NCBI GenBank assembly: GCA_013399015.1
Contig: VWZX01010004.1
Location: forward strand, 806,001 to 870,000
Source: Galbula dea
Lineage: Eukaryota; Chordata; Aves; Piciformes; Galbulidae
Reading direction: 5' to 3'
DNA: 64,000 bases
The position numbers were made by a program, and so were the translations under genes. The notes under the pieces were generated by a model, which had not been told where the DNA came from, made no database searches, and saw nothing but the letters and a program-made list of their open reading frames with translations. The stretch's first letter is position 1. Every line of letters begins with the position of its first letter. Shown here in pieces: positions 1 to 11,532 of this stretch.

Positions 1-1097
1 TATGCAGCTGGAAATACTACAAAATAAGAATAATCTCTTTCCTTTCCACACAAAGGTATTCAGCCCAGTGTAGAGATGAAATCTACCCTTAGTAGTGTTC
101 TCAGTAAATACTCCAAGCAAGAGAACGTTAAATAAAAATTCAGAAATAATTTGTAGTCCCATCAGAAACCAAATAGGTCATGTATGTCCTTATTCAGTGG
201 TTTTAACTATAGATTCTGAGAGTAATTTCCAATACCTTCACAGTTTAGTTTACAGATTTTAGTATTTCTATTCTATATGGATGTTTCTTGGTAATCTCTG
301 ATGTTTGTAAATTTATAATGTGTGAAGAGCTGTAATTACATGAAGAAGGTCAATGCTGCAGATTGCAGAGTGATAAAAGCATTTTTAAAAAATAAATACA
401 ACCCTTGCTAACGCTATCTACCCATCTGACTTCAATCCACAATACCAGTCCCAACAATCAATCACCTGGGGCATTGGACACCCATAATTAGATTACAAAA
501 TCATAACTATAGTCATTTTACGTCTGCTTGCATAATTACATCAGCATGCTAATATCCTTTTAATGGTCTCTAATGATGTAATAAGAAATAATGGAATTTA
601 TTTGACAGCTACATAACCATTAACAAAACATATTAAGCATAACTCTTACTTCCATAAAGATTCAGGCTGTTTCCAAAAGTGACAGCTAACATATTGGATC
701 TTTTCTTCATCAGTGAAATGTTTCTAATTATGAATTCCCCAAATCTATTCCAACTCATCTGCATCACAGAGTGAGCAAAGTTTATGTCAGTGCAAACGTG
801 ACAACAAACCAACTACAGAAGTGGACTGAAGTCCTGAGAGCCAAGCCTGAGACTGTGCTGTGAATCACAGGCCATGGGTTAAAGTTGGCAGGATTGTGAA
901 AGAAAGAAGATAAGATAAGCTGCTTACTACCATGCATCAACTAATCAAAAAATAACATGGGAATCAGCTGTAATCCATGACAAAAACTGATCCCTTCTCA
1001 AATTTCAAAACACAAGAAAAAACTAAAATTAGAAGGAAAAATGAAATACATTTGCAGACAAAACTGACTAAAGTTAGTAGTGTACTACATAGTAGTA

Positions 1098-1296
1098 TCA
1101 CAGTATTGTGTGAGCCGGAAGGGACCCAATAGGATCATCAAGTCCAGCTCTTAAACTGATGGAGGTCACCCCAAGAATCACACCATGTGCCTGAGTGCGT
1201 CATCTAGACACTTCTTAAACACCATCAAGCATGGTGCTCAGACGACTTCCCTGGGGAGGCTGTTCCAGATCCCAACCACCCTCTGAGTGAAGAATC
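1098..1296 (-). mobile_element. CR1 retroposon 3' fragment
   Basis: The plus strand reads like the reverse complement of the avian CR1 3' region: ggaagggacc, then atcatcaagtccagctc, a diverged middle, and a block resembling ggctgttccagatcccaacc and accctctgagtgaagaa. This orientation means the element lies on the minus strand and is 5'-truncated, as nearly all CR1 copies are. The terminal short repeat is eroded, suggesting an old insertion. Confidence 0.75.
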
Positions 1297-2702
1297 AGAT
1301 AGGAGTTCAGTGTAAACTTTTTTTAAAAACAGAAACCCTATGAAAAGAGTAATTTCAGTTGCCTGTAAAATAAAATAACTTAAATTGTTCACAATGCCTT
1401 GGGCCAAGAAAAAGACGTATTTCCTGAAAGGTCTCATTCTCACAGTTTGATATGTCAAAGATGGATTAGGAATAAGCATGACATCAAGTCTTTCCTGAAA
1501 TCCCTCTCCATGATGCCACCCAGAAGCTAATCAGAGCCCCCAAGTTCATAATTTTCCAATGATGGCTGTGTAGTGAAGACAAAAGAAGAAATCCAAAAAG
1601 CACTTATTCTTTGCTTGCTGAGGTTTTTTTCTAAAGTCTCTACTACTATTATACCTAGTGACTAGCTCCACATTTCTTTAGTATTTCATGGCTTTAACCC
1701 CAATTAAAGCATCTCACTTTCTTAAGAAAATTTATTATAGATGAATTTTGAACTAACTTGAGATTTGAGATAATCTTTCACAGATTTATAGATCTTGTAA
1801 AAGGCAAAGTCTGAGTTTGTGTAGAGAGACAGAATATTTGGTCCTGTTTGGAATTGCTATCATTCAAAACACACTTAAAATGCTTACCATGTAATACATG
1901 TAGTTTTGGCACAGTCATATGACTGCACATTAATGGACACAAAATAACCAGCTTCCCTAATGTCACATATTAAAAAAAGGTTATTTATAGATAGCTATAT
2001 CACTGGAGGGATATTTTTCATTAGAGAATGAATTTAGAGCCTGCCAATTGCAATGTTGTTGTGATTTATCAACTGATAAAAAAATAACCAAAAGCTTTAT
2101 GCTAACAATTAGAAAGATAGGTCAAAGTGCTCTTGTATTCTAAATGAATGAAGTTAATGAAGCAGAACGAGTCGATCCCAGCAGATAAACTGTTCCATGG
2201 GATCACCCCTTTAAACGTGCAGCAAACTTTATCTGCTAGTGTTCAAAAGCAAGGTTGCAAAATCTCTTTGCAAGGAAGATCACATAATATTGTCATTTTT
2301 TGTAATTTCAAAATTCAGTTTTCATAAAAAATACATTTCATAAAATACAAGCAAAAAGACTTTCAGCAGTACACAGAAATTAAACTAGCACACCAAATAT
2401 GGGAATATTTTCCTTCTAACCAACTAAAGTCAATATGCCTGGTATTTGTCAGATTTCTAAAAAAAATTTCTCACAAGTAGTCTATTTCTTCCTCTATATA
2501 CAGAAATAGAAGGGGTAGAATTTTTTATTCAATTGATAATAATAAATATTTCCACTAAAGATTAAACATCTTCAGACTGTCTTAAAACACAGTATTAAAT
2601 AGTGAATTATGTTCACTGGAACAGAAGAGTAGACAAAAGCTGATGTAAGCACAAATAAGGCTGAGAAATATGCTATACTTCAGCAGCAGGGAACTCATGG
2701 AA

Positions 2703-2870
2703 CACAGAATCACAGAATTACCAACATTGGAAGAGACCTCTAAGAAGATCATCAAATCCAACCAGCAACCTATCACCATCATCTAAAACCATGCCCCTAA
2801 GACTAAACCAAGTCCCTAAGTAAAACAAAACAAGCATCTCCAAACCCTCTGACACATGGGCAGGAACCAG
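2703..2870 (-). mobile_element. CR1 retroposon 3' fragment
   Basis: The plus strand shows acagaatcacagaatt, then ggaagagacctctaagaag and atcatcaaatccaacc, followed by a diverged CR1-like stretch with accatgcccctaag and aagtccctaag. This is the reverse complement of a CR1 3' end, so the element is on the minus strand. It is heavily truncated and diverged. Confidence 0.8.
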
Positions 2871-3596
2871 ATGTTACCCAGACATCAGTTCATTTCTGTG
2901 TGCCAAGATGTGACTTCTTTCCAGCACACTGTCAAAACCCTCCCCCAGCTTTTTTTCCCATTACTTTTCTAGCAAACAACTTTTATTTTCTCTGTCATAA
3001 AGGAAGTTTTGTGAAGAAATGTCCCTATCAAAATGATTTCAGAACATCCCCAGTCTAAAATTTTTCATCAGACATGGCAAACCATAACCTTCTAGTTCAG
3101 GAGATTAACACAGAGCACATTCATCAGTATGAAACAGGAAGAAAAACACTAGTTCCACATAGCTGAACTCCCTATGACTTGTTAAATGAGTAGCTGACCA
3201 ACCAGCACGACCTAGTGTGCCACGTGCCAGACTCAAAGCCAGGGATCCACATTCTTATCCATCTCTGATGTCATTTCCCCCCTCAGCAACACTGGGCACA
3301 ATGTCTGTTCACAAGACTTTCCTTACCTGGAAACTGATAAATAGGGTTGGTAATATTTTTACAGCATTTTGAACAGTCTATTTTTCCCTATGGAAGCATA
3401 GGAAAATTTTGGTCTCTAATTATTTGAGAATAATTTGTTCCTGTGTGGTAGGGGATGTTATAAAGACCATAATGACTTTTTTCTGTCTCTTTCACACTAA
3501 TTTTAGCATTAAAGAGCAGATATTTCCTGGTAAGACAAACTATTAAAAAATAATGAGAAATCCAATAAAATAAAGAGTCAGGTTCCATGTACATAC

Positions 3597-3683
3597 TTGA
3601 CATCAGCGAAGGCACTCATCTGCAGCTTCAGGAGATCTGCCACTTCCTTTATTAACTCCAAGCCCTTTTCCACACTCAGGGGG
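3597..3683 (-). CDS. PTPRN2: PTPRN2 internal exon: mature ectodomain start
   Basis: An 87-nt exon. Its first base completes an aspartate codon with the GA left by exon 22049-22404. It then reads PLSVEKGLELIKEVADLLKL and QMSAFADVK, the last codon split before gtatgt. Human PTPRN2 has [20 protein letters not shown] followed by VPSSAFADVE, so the alignment is clear and continues directly from the previous exon. In this family the segment is the first helix of the ferredoxin-like mature extracellular domain. The acceptor is a T-rich tract ending caacag. The next expected residues (VLGPAVTFKV-like) and the transmembrane exon were not found in 1-3596, so they lie further along the chromosome. The 18.4-kb intron before this exon is the longest complete intron here. 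Confidence 0.9.
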
Positions 3684-4413
3684 CTGTTGAAAGGGAGCAA
3701 GAAAACAGAGCATCATGAAAATGGAACTCATCAATACTTGAGAGGCTAAAAGTCCCAAAAGAGTTATCACCTTGGCCTCTTTGAGTCTGAAAGCCACCAC
3801 TAACTGTATTCCTGTCACATAGTGATCGTGATATCAAGGGAATTGGGATCAGGTGGTTCTTCAGGCATGATGAATCACCTGAATTTTCCAGCAATAAGAC
3901 AAACAATAAGGTGTAAATGGAATTGTTAGGAAGTGTAATGGGCCCATGATGCAGCAACCAGTTCATCTCAGCCCTCAATAAAAAATGTAATAAAGTAAAA
4001 GGACAGAAAGAGAGAAAAGGATTGACAAGACAAGGAGGGAAACAAACAATGAAAGTCAAATTGCAGCTCGCTATCAAATGGACAAGGGAAAAGCATATTT
4101 TTAAATTCATTAGTTTTTAAAATGAATCTTCACCCAGTGAAAGGATACAAAATTATTATGGATTTGAAAGTAAACAATAGAGCAAGGCACATAGTCCAGA
4201 GGATGCTGATTAGATACATAGGATTTAGTTTGGTGTGTGCATGCACTTGCTGACAGAACCTGCTTTAAATCTTTTTAACCTTTGTCAATGCCACATTTAC
4301 ATTTTTTAATTTAGAATACAGGCTGCAACCAAGCCTAAAACAAGAGGACTACTATAATCTAAAAAAAGCATGTATCTAGGTGAAAAATTTATATTTGCAA
4401 AAAATTCAGGTTG

Positions 4414-4434
4414 TTAGAGTTGTTACAACTCTAA
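4414..4434. repeat. Short perfect inverted repeat
   Basis: Ten bases, ttagagttgt, are followed by one spacer base and then their exact reverse complement acaactctaa. The length is 21 bp. It could form a dyad binding site or arise by chance in 64 kb of AT-rich sequence. Confidence 0.6.
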
Positions 4435-4972
4435 GGCTGTGTTAAGAACATTCTGCCCCTAATACACAGATCATATCTTTAGTTGTTGTTCAGTACTGTA
4501 GAACTAATCAAAACTGTTAAAGTTAAAAGGTAAGGAAATTATATAAGAATTTTTTTTTTTTTCCAGTAAGAAAAACAGATACAACATTCTGTGTCAAAAT
4601 TGTGATTATAGAAATATTTTCAACACTTTTAAAGCTACAAAATCACAAAATTAAAACTTACAAGTTTGATACTTATCTAACTTATGCCATGGTAAATCAG
4701 AAAAAACTTTGAAGAGACTAACCCAGAGGAAAAAAGGTTCTTTATTTTTTCCCTCAAGGGTGTATAAAAAGTAGGAGAAGGAGGTGTCAAATTAAGTATG
4801 TACTATTAGACACAATCTTTTCAACTGGTCTAAAGGGAAAAACAGATTTTTTTTTTTTTCAAAGCTGTGTACCAAGGTTATTATTTCTGCTGCACAATGG
4901 AAGTTTTTGAATCTAATTTTATATCATGGTAATCATTGCCACACTTCTATTTATTGCCTGCAATGAGCGCTG

Positions 4973-4991
4973 TTTATTTATTTATTTATTT
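4973..4991. repeat. Short (TTTA)n microsatellite
   Basis: About four and a half TTTA units in intronic sequence. Simple repeat with no visible function. Confidence 0.8.
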
Positions 4992-7684
4992 CACTGGGTT
5001 CTGCATACACTGCCCTAAGGCCACCTCTGTTTAAACAATGGGATGTCTCATGTGGATCTCAGTTAGGATGGAATTGCTCAGCCTCCCTTCATGCTACTAA
5101 CCCAAAATGCTCAAGAGACCTCCTGTCACACAAGTAGAGGTAGACCCTCAAGGCACCTGATAAATTTAGAGTTTTTCAAGATGTCTAAGACAGAAATGTT
5201 CTTATGTGAAAGTGACAAAAGAATCTGATTGTTCTGTAAGGAAAAAAAAAAAGTACTATAGATTATTCATAAACCCCCTATATTTCAAGGGCTGACAGTG
5301 GGTAGAAATGTAATTATTCCCATCACTATGAAAGCAGATTGTCATAGTGACTCAGGGGCTTATGTGTTAATTAAATCTTTTTTCCCAAAGATGTTGGCTT
5401 AAATTTTATGGAAATGATTGGTGTCAGCAAGCAGGCTCCTACCGTAATGGCAAGCCTGTGCGGTGGTGCAGGCAGCCTGCTGTGTACATCGGCGTCCTTT
5501 TTTTACAGAGAGTCTCATTTGTAAAAGCTCAACCTCTTAGTCCCTGCTTACTCCTCCTCCCCAAAAAAAGTTTTCCCCAGGTTCAAAAACAAGGTATGCT
5601 GCTACAAGCCAATATAGAAACAGTAATGGTGGATGTAATCAGAGTATTCAGAGACTACCACCCAGCAAGAATGCTTGAGGAAAAAATGCTTTTGCAAGTT
5701 TGAGCATCCAGGAGTAGACTTAGCAACTCTCATCCAATACCAAACTGAAACATATAGGTTCACAAACTCAAATGCAGTTTGTTAGGCTAAGAGACTGGCA
5801 TTTGTAGTGGCACTGAAAGCTACAGAACCAGTACTCTTTGGTAGTAGTACTGCCATTGATCACACTATCATATTTGAGGATTCACATTAAGAATTAATAA
5901 TTTATATCAAGATATTTTCCAATGCAATTTTTCTAACTTCTTTTGAAGCATAGTTGCACTGTTTATTACAGTTCTGCAACAGTCACATTGTAGAAGAGTG
6001 GAATATTCAAAACCTTTCTCCAAAAATGCCAGAAGATCATTCTCCACACACTGTTTCTGGTTTCCTTTTGTTTAGTGTCATACTTTGCTCAGTGTTGCTT
6101 TGTACGGTGATTGCCTTTAGCTTTGTTTATGCGGAGAGAATACATCTTTCCACCAGCACAGTGTTAAACTAGTTTATCTTGTAACAGCACTATACATCCA
6201 CATCACCCATCTGGTTTCAGCTTTATATAAGGACTGTAATCACAAGACATATTGCAGACATCACCCATCCTCCTGCCTGTGGTCCTACTCCACGCCCCTA
6301 GTGCAAGCACAGAGTATTCATGGAACAATCACTCTGAGATCTTTCACATACTATGCTTTGTTTTCAGCTTGCTTGATTCAATCTTACATGGGGAGAAGTT
6401 TCTGTATTGTGGAGTGGGTTTTTTTTTATTAAGATGATTCATCTGTTGATTGTAAGGGTTCAACAACTATGGAATTAATTCAAAGGAAAGTGCTATATAA
6501 ACCAAAAAGAAAGAAAAAAAATAGTTTTCCACACAAGGAAGAAATAATGAGATACTCTAGACAGAATCTGTAATAGTAGAAAGATTCTTTAGACAATCCT
6601 AACAATTTTATCAGGGCCAAAGACTCAGAGGAAAGCTAAGGGTGAAGGCATGATTCACACTAATCTGTCTGTACAGTTAAGATGGACATTTCAGTTGCCT
6701 GCAGTGGGGGAGGAGAGAGGGAAACCTCTTTTCAGTGACAGGCCTTGCTTAGCACTCGGAGCAGCACAGCACAGAGTGAGTCTCTGGGCTATGGCCCCTC
6801 AGTTTCCAAACATGCTGCAACACAGGTCCAACTCATGCATGTTCTTTCAGGAGCCTGTGAGAACACATTTTAATACACCAATAATGGAGAACCCTTAAAA
6901 GAGAAACCGCAACTTACACAGGCTTCAGAGACACAAAACATGTACTGGAAAAAAACCCCAAAGCAGCAAAAAGCCTACCCAGGGATGCTATTTATTAACT
7001 TTGCACGTTCTCTTAAGGCTGGCTAACTCTTTCTATGTCAAAGTAAATTAATGGCTCCTGCAGTGTCTTAACAGTTATTCTTGATTTTACCACTGCTTTT
7101 TCTGATTACCTTGAAGGTTTCTGGTCACCTTCAATCTACGCTTTGGCCTTAAGAAGTATAAATTATTGGATGGCATAGCACCTTTTTGCAGATGACATAG
7201 CTGTTGCCAGCTGATATCTTGAGATAGTGGTTACTTTGGGTTTCCTGCCTTTTCTCTCATTTCACCTGCTGTAGATTTCTGGTTTGTATCTTTTTTCAAC
7301 TTAACTGTGCTAAGATATGATAATAGCACCTAAAACAAAATGTGATCCATCTCACAGTTTAAAATAACTCTTTTGAGGTCCTTTTAAGGTTTCCATCTCC
7401 AGTTGCATACAGCTTGGAAGAGTAAAAGAGAGTCAAAGTATAGAAAATTCATGTATAACTGACTTCCTTCTGTTGCTTTATCTTCTAATGCATCTCTATC
7501 TGTGACTGATAGCCTAATATTATTTTTCAATTGACAGATTCAGACCCCAGTGAACCAGTAGCAGAACTGTGTCTCAGATGCAAATCACTATCCCACATTG
7601 CTTGTAGAATATGCTTTGTTTGACAGGATAATGACAATGAAGAAATAAAGGAGGAGTGAAATATAAATATTTCCTTTGGGATTT

Positions 7685-7704
7685 ATGTGTGTGTATATAT
7701 ATAT
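7685..7704. repeat. Short TG/TA dinucleotide tract
   Basis: A run of alternating purine-pyrimidine, tgtgtgtgtatatatatatg-like, in the 18.4-kb intron. It is a small microsatellite. Confidence 0.7.
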
Positions 7705-10700
7705 GATAGTAGCAGAGTATCATCTGCAAAATATTTCACTGCTGCTTTTGTTTAATCTCACTTTTAGAGGCACAGCTTTTGCACTAAACTGGTTATACCT
7801 GCTGAAACATATGGCTTACATCTCTACTAAAAATAGCCAATGTTATATGGTAGTAAATTATCCCTTCAAATGAAATGACTCTCCAGCTCAGTGCAAGACT
7901 GACATCATGATTTTACATCATGACATCACCAAGAAAACTTACCCATTTTAACCATGTGAAAAATAATCCAATTTCTCTGAACCAAGAGTTTTAACTAACT
8001 AACAAAAATTTTTAAAAGCATATCTAGGCTATAAAGATATTTCATTTAGAGATTAATCTGAAATGAAAGTACAGGAATAATTACCTCAACGTTAATGTGA
8101 ACGGCTGCACACTTCTGAAAATTAGCATAATCCATTTAAATGCTCAGGAGTGGATTTGGGAGCCCAATTTTATGTAATTGTTTGTTAAAACATTTCCACA
8201 AACTGTACTGGATATTGAATACATGAAAATTAGATTGTCTGATGAAAATAATATTCTGTATCTTTCAGTATCTAAATCTTTCCCTGTGAGGGAATTGAAA
8301 ACAGAAATATTTTAGGGAAAAATCCACTTACAGAGGTAATTTAAATAAAAGAACATTGGATTACAATATTCTTCGGCTGTTGCCTAAAAGATTTCACTTT
8401 TCATTTACTCAAGACAAATACAACCATAGGGAGCAATTTCTAAAATCTGGTCCCAGAAAGTTGGCACAACTTAGAACAATCCCATTAGGCCATTTTCTTC
8501 TCAGGCACTGCCACAAATTGTATAAAATTTGCTAACCATTTTTTCAACCTGATTATACAGCCTCACTTGTCTTCAGTAGTTTATACACATGTAAGAGAAT
8601 ATCTGTTGCTGGATGAATTATGAACAAGGAACAGAATACATCTTCATCTGAAACACATTTATCAAGACACCCTTGCTGAGACATCTTTTCAAACCTCACT
8701 TTCACTAACTGTGAAATGAAGGCAATGATACCAACTTTCTTTGTCAATTTAATATTGTTATGTAAAACCCTGTTATTATTTGACTTGCACCCCTTCTGGA
8801 CATAAGAATAGAGAAGCAGCACTATGGGCTGTCTTTTAAGGCTATATATATATTTCTCCCTACCAAATGTGGAGGAGATGTTTAGTATCAAATACCATGT
8901 AACCCAAAAATTAATTTTTATTTATAACAAAAACTTCCCTCATTCCCCTACCAAAAATTTTCTTCCAGAGTTTCTTGTCACAGGGGATCTGACTGGTTTT
9001 GAAACATATTTGGCTGATTTTAGAGCATATTTAGAGGATCTGGATCCAGGAGAAAATAACTTCTCTTTCACTGCTGAGTTAGCAGCTTTTCTAAATGCCT
9101 GCTGTGGGCAACTGGAATAGGAGGCAAGAGCCTTATGGACCAGACCTGCCTCACAAATGGCCAATTAGCCTACTCCAACAAAAGACTAGTGCTGAATATT
9201 GGATGCTGATCTCAAGACCAGTTCAGCTTCATGCTGCAATTATCTGAAACAATGCTACAAATGGATGCCACGTTTCTATGAAATTCCCAAGATAAACTAA
9301 GAGAGAATAAGCACTTTGAATAACTGACTGTCTATTTTTGACCTAGACCTAATAATTTATGCATTCAAGACCCAAAACTTCCCCTTCTGGTGAAAGAACA
9401 AGAAGGAAACATGTAAATGAAGGAACAGGAAGAGTTCTGCAGGGAGCAACACTGGCAGTATGGCCAACTCTGCATGCTGAGCTAAATGGAGTTCAAACTC
9501 TAATAAAAGCCAGTGGGCAATGTCAAAAGGGAACAAGAGGAACAACAGAAGTAAACAATGATGAAAACTATATGTTCTGTATTTCCCAACATGCCTGTCA
9601 AAACAATCCCACAAATTGATCCATTTTGAAGGTGAAAAATCTGATCCAGTTATACAGATGGTTTGATTGTTAGTGCTTGCCAAGCCTGCTCCCACCCCAA
9701 GGAGAGCAACACGTAGCTCAATGTTACACTGAGGTTATGTCAGTCTCAGAAACAGTTGCTCTTATTTGCTTTTCCTCCTCCCAACTGCCAAGTGTCTTCA
9801 GAAGCCCGCTTACTGAACTCTGAAATGCTTCCTTAGTGCCATCATCCAAATTATGGATTGTCTTTGCCAGACTGTACCTAGTGCCTTTCCAACACTCTGT
9901 TTAGCAATTGTAATGCAGCACTAAGATGGACATCCAGTCAGCCCTGTCAGATGAGTTCAATTGAACCATTTTCTGCAAAAATGATGAGGCCTGACATTGG
10001 GAATTGCACTCCTTAAACCTAAATGTCAGTCTAATCCCTGGTGAAATCTTAAGTAAGGTAGGGTTCAATCCACCTAAAATTTGCTTAAATCTGGACACAG
10101 GCAATGAAGGCCAGTTGCCTATTTTTCAGAGTGCCAAGCACTGCACTAAAATTACAAGGCATTTCTCTACAGTTTGAAAGTTTCCTGAGTGCTTAAAACA
10201 CAGCTCTCCTGGCAGCATCAGAAAGTATATTTTCTGAGGTAAATACCCAGCTTCTCTTTTGCTATCCAAAACCAAGCACAGTGGCATCTCTATTCCACTT
10301 ATTTGCCTGGAGAAAGTTCAAAACTTTGGCTACACCTGTGTTCAGCTTGAATAATATTAAACCCACATCTCGATCAGAGGAAGGTCATTTTTCAGTAATG
10401 CTTTGTCTGCTAAAAGCAGTCAAGAGAAAAAGGTAAAGAAGAGGAAAGTAATTTCCAGATCCTGCTGCTGGTATTAAGGGGGGAGAAGAGCAATTGCTGA
10501 AGGGAGCACATCCCCACCAGTACACACTAACCCTAGACAGTGAGTCAGTTCTCAGTAGCAGCCACCAGCACAAAACTGGAGGTTATTTTAAACCACCTCA
10601 AACATGCTACTGCCTGATTTTCAGCAGTAAACACAGGAAAGTCCAAAAATAAGACCTAAGAAATAAAGTCTAAGATAACACTGGAAAAGATAAATGAAGG

Positions 10701-11518
10701 AGAGCAAAAATGTGGTCAGCTGAGGTATATCTCTGTAAGGACTACCTAAGAAACACTTTACCCTGGAAAAATAATGCTGTGACATTGGCCTCAATTCCCT
10801 GAGATAAAACTTAAAAGGTGTGAAGGTTGCTATGAAATTGTCAGTATTCAGGCAGTTACCCAAAGCCTAATTGAAAAGTAGCAAAACACCCATATTCTAC
10901 CCCAGGAGTACTAGGGACACCTGACCAAATAAAAGAGAATATTATAGATAAAACAAATTCCAACTGATTCGGTATCTGACTCCAGTGGTCAGATACAAGA
11001 ATAGTTCCATTTTAGCCTTACATGAACTTCACAAAACACATGAACCTTCCTTTTCCAGAATGGGATGATAATCTTAGCCACACACTCTATTTCCATGTGC
11101 CCCCACTGCACTGCAATCCAGGCAAAGAACACACAGAGGTCAGAAACAAGTCCTTCTCACCTTACACCCTGCAGCAAGAGTATTCCTTCTGAAAAGAAAT
11201 AAATAAGATTATGGTGTCATTCTACAAACAATTAAGTAATGTGATTATGTATATGGTCATTACATTAAAACCCTCTCTCTTTTTAAAAGATCTCCTGCTG
11301 ATATCTTGTCCTCAGTGATAGGTATCAGACTAGTTTGTGTTTTAGAAATACATGGCAGGGAAATGGGCCACTGGCTTCAGGATTTGCATGCCTTCTTTTA
11401 AATTTTCAAGTTTGAAAATATGTGCCACCATACCAAGGGCAGGAGCAACTCTCTTCAAAATTTTCCACAGCCTCAGAGCCTAGACTATAAACAGTTTGAG
11501 TTTCAAGGATACTCTTTT

Positions 11519-11532
11519 CCCCCCCCCCCCCA
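11519..11532. repeat. C homopolymer, 14 bases
   Basis: Fourteen consecutive C followed by five A. This kind of tract is prone to length error in assembly and is polymorphic in populations. Confidence 0.9.

Larger units (their letters stand above)
1..3596 (-). other. PTPRN2 intron (partial), downstream of exon 3597-3683
   Basis: AT-rich non-coding sequence with no exon that I can support on either strand. It holds two CR1 3' fragments (about 1098-1296 and 2703-2870). I looked for the next PTPRN2 exon, which should encode a VLGPA-like motif and later the transmembrane helix, and did not find it. Confidence 0.75.

Noticed and set aside
3676..4110. 144-codon minus-strand open frame next to exon 3597-3683
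   Set aside because: It lies in the intron just upstream of the exon, in a pyrimidine-rich region before the acceptor that encodes hydrophobic residues by composition. No transmembrane protein is implied.
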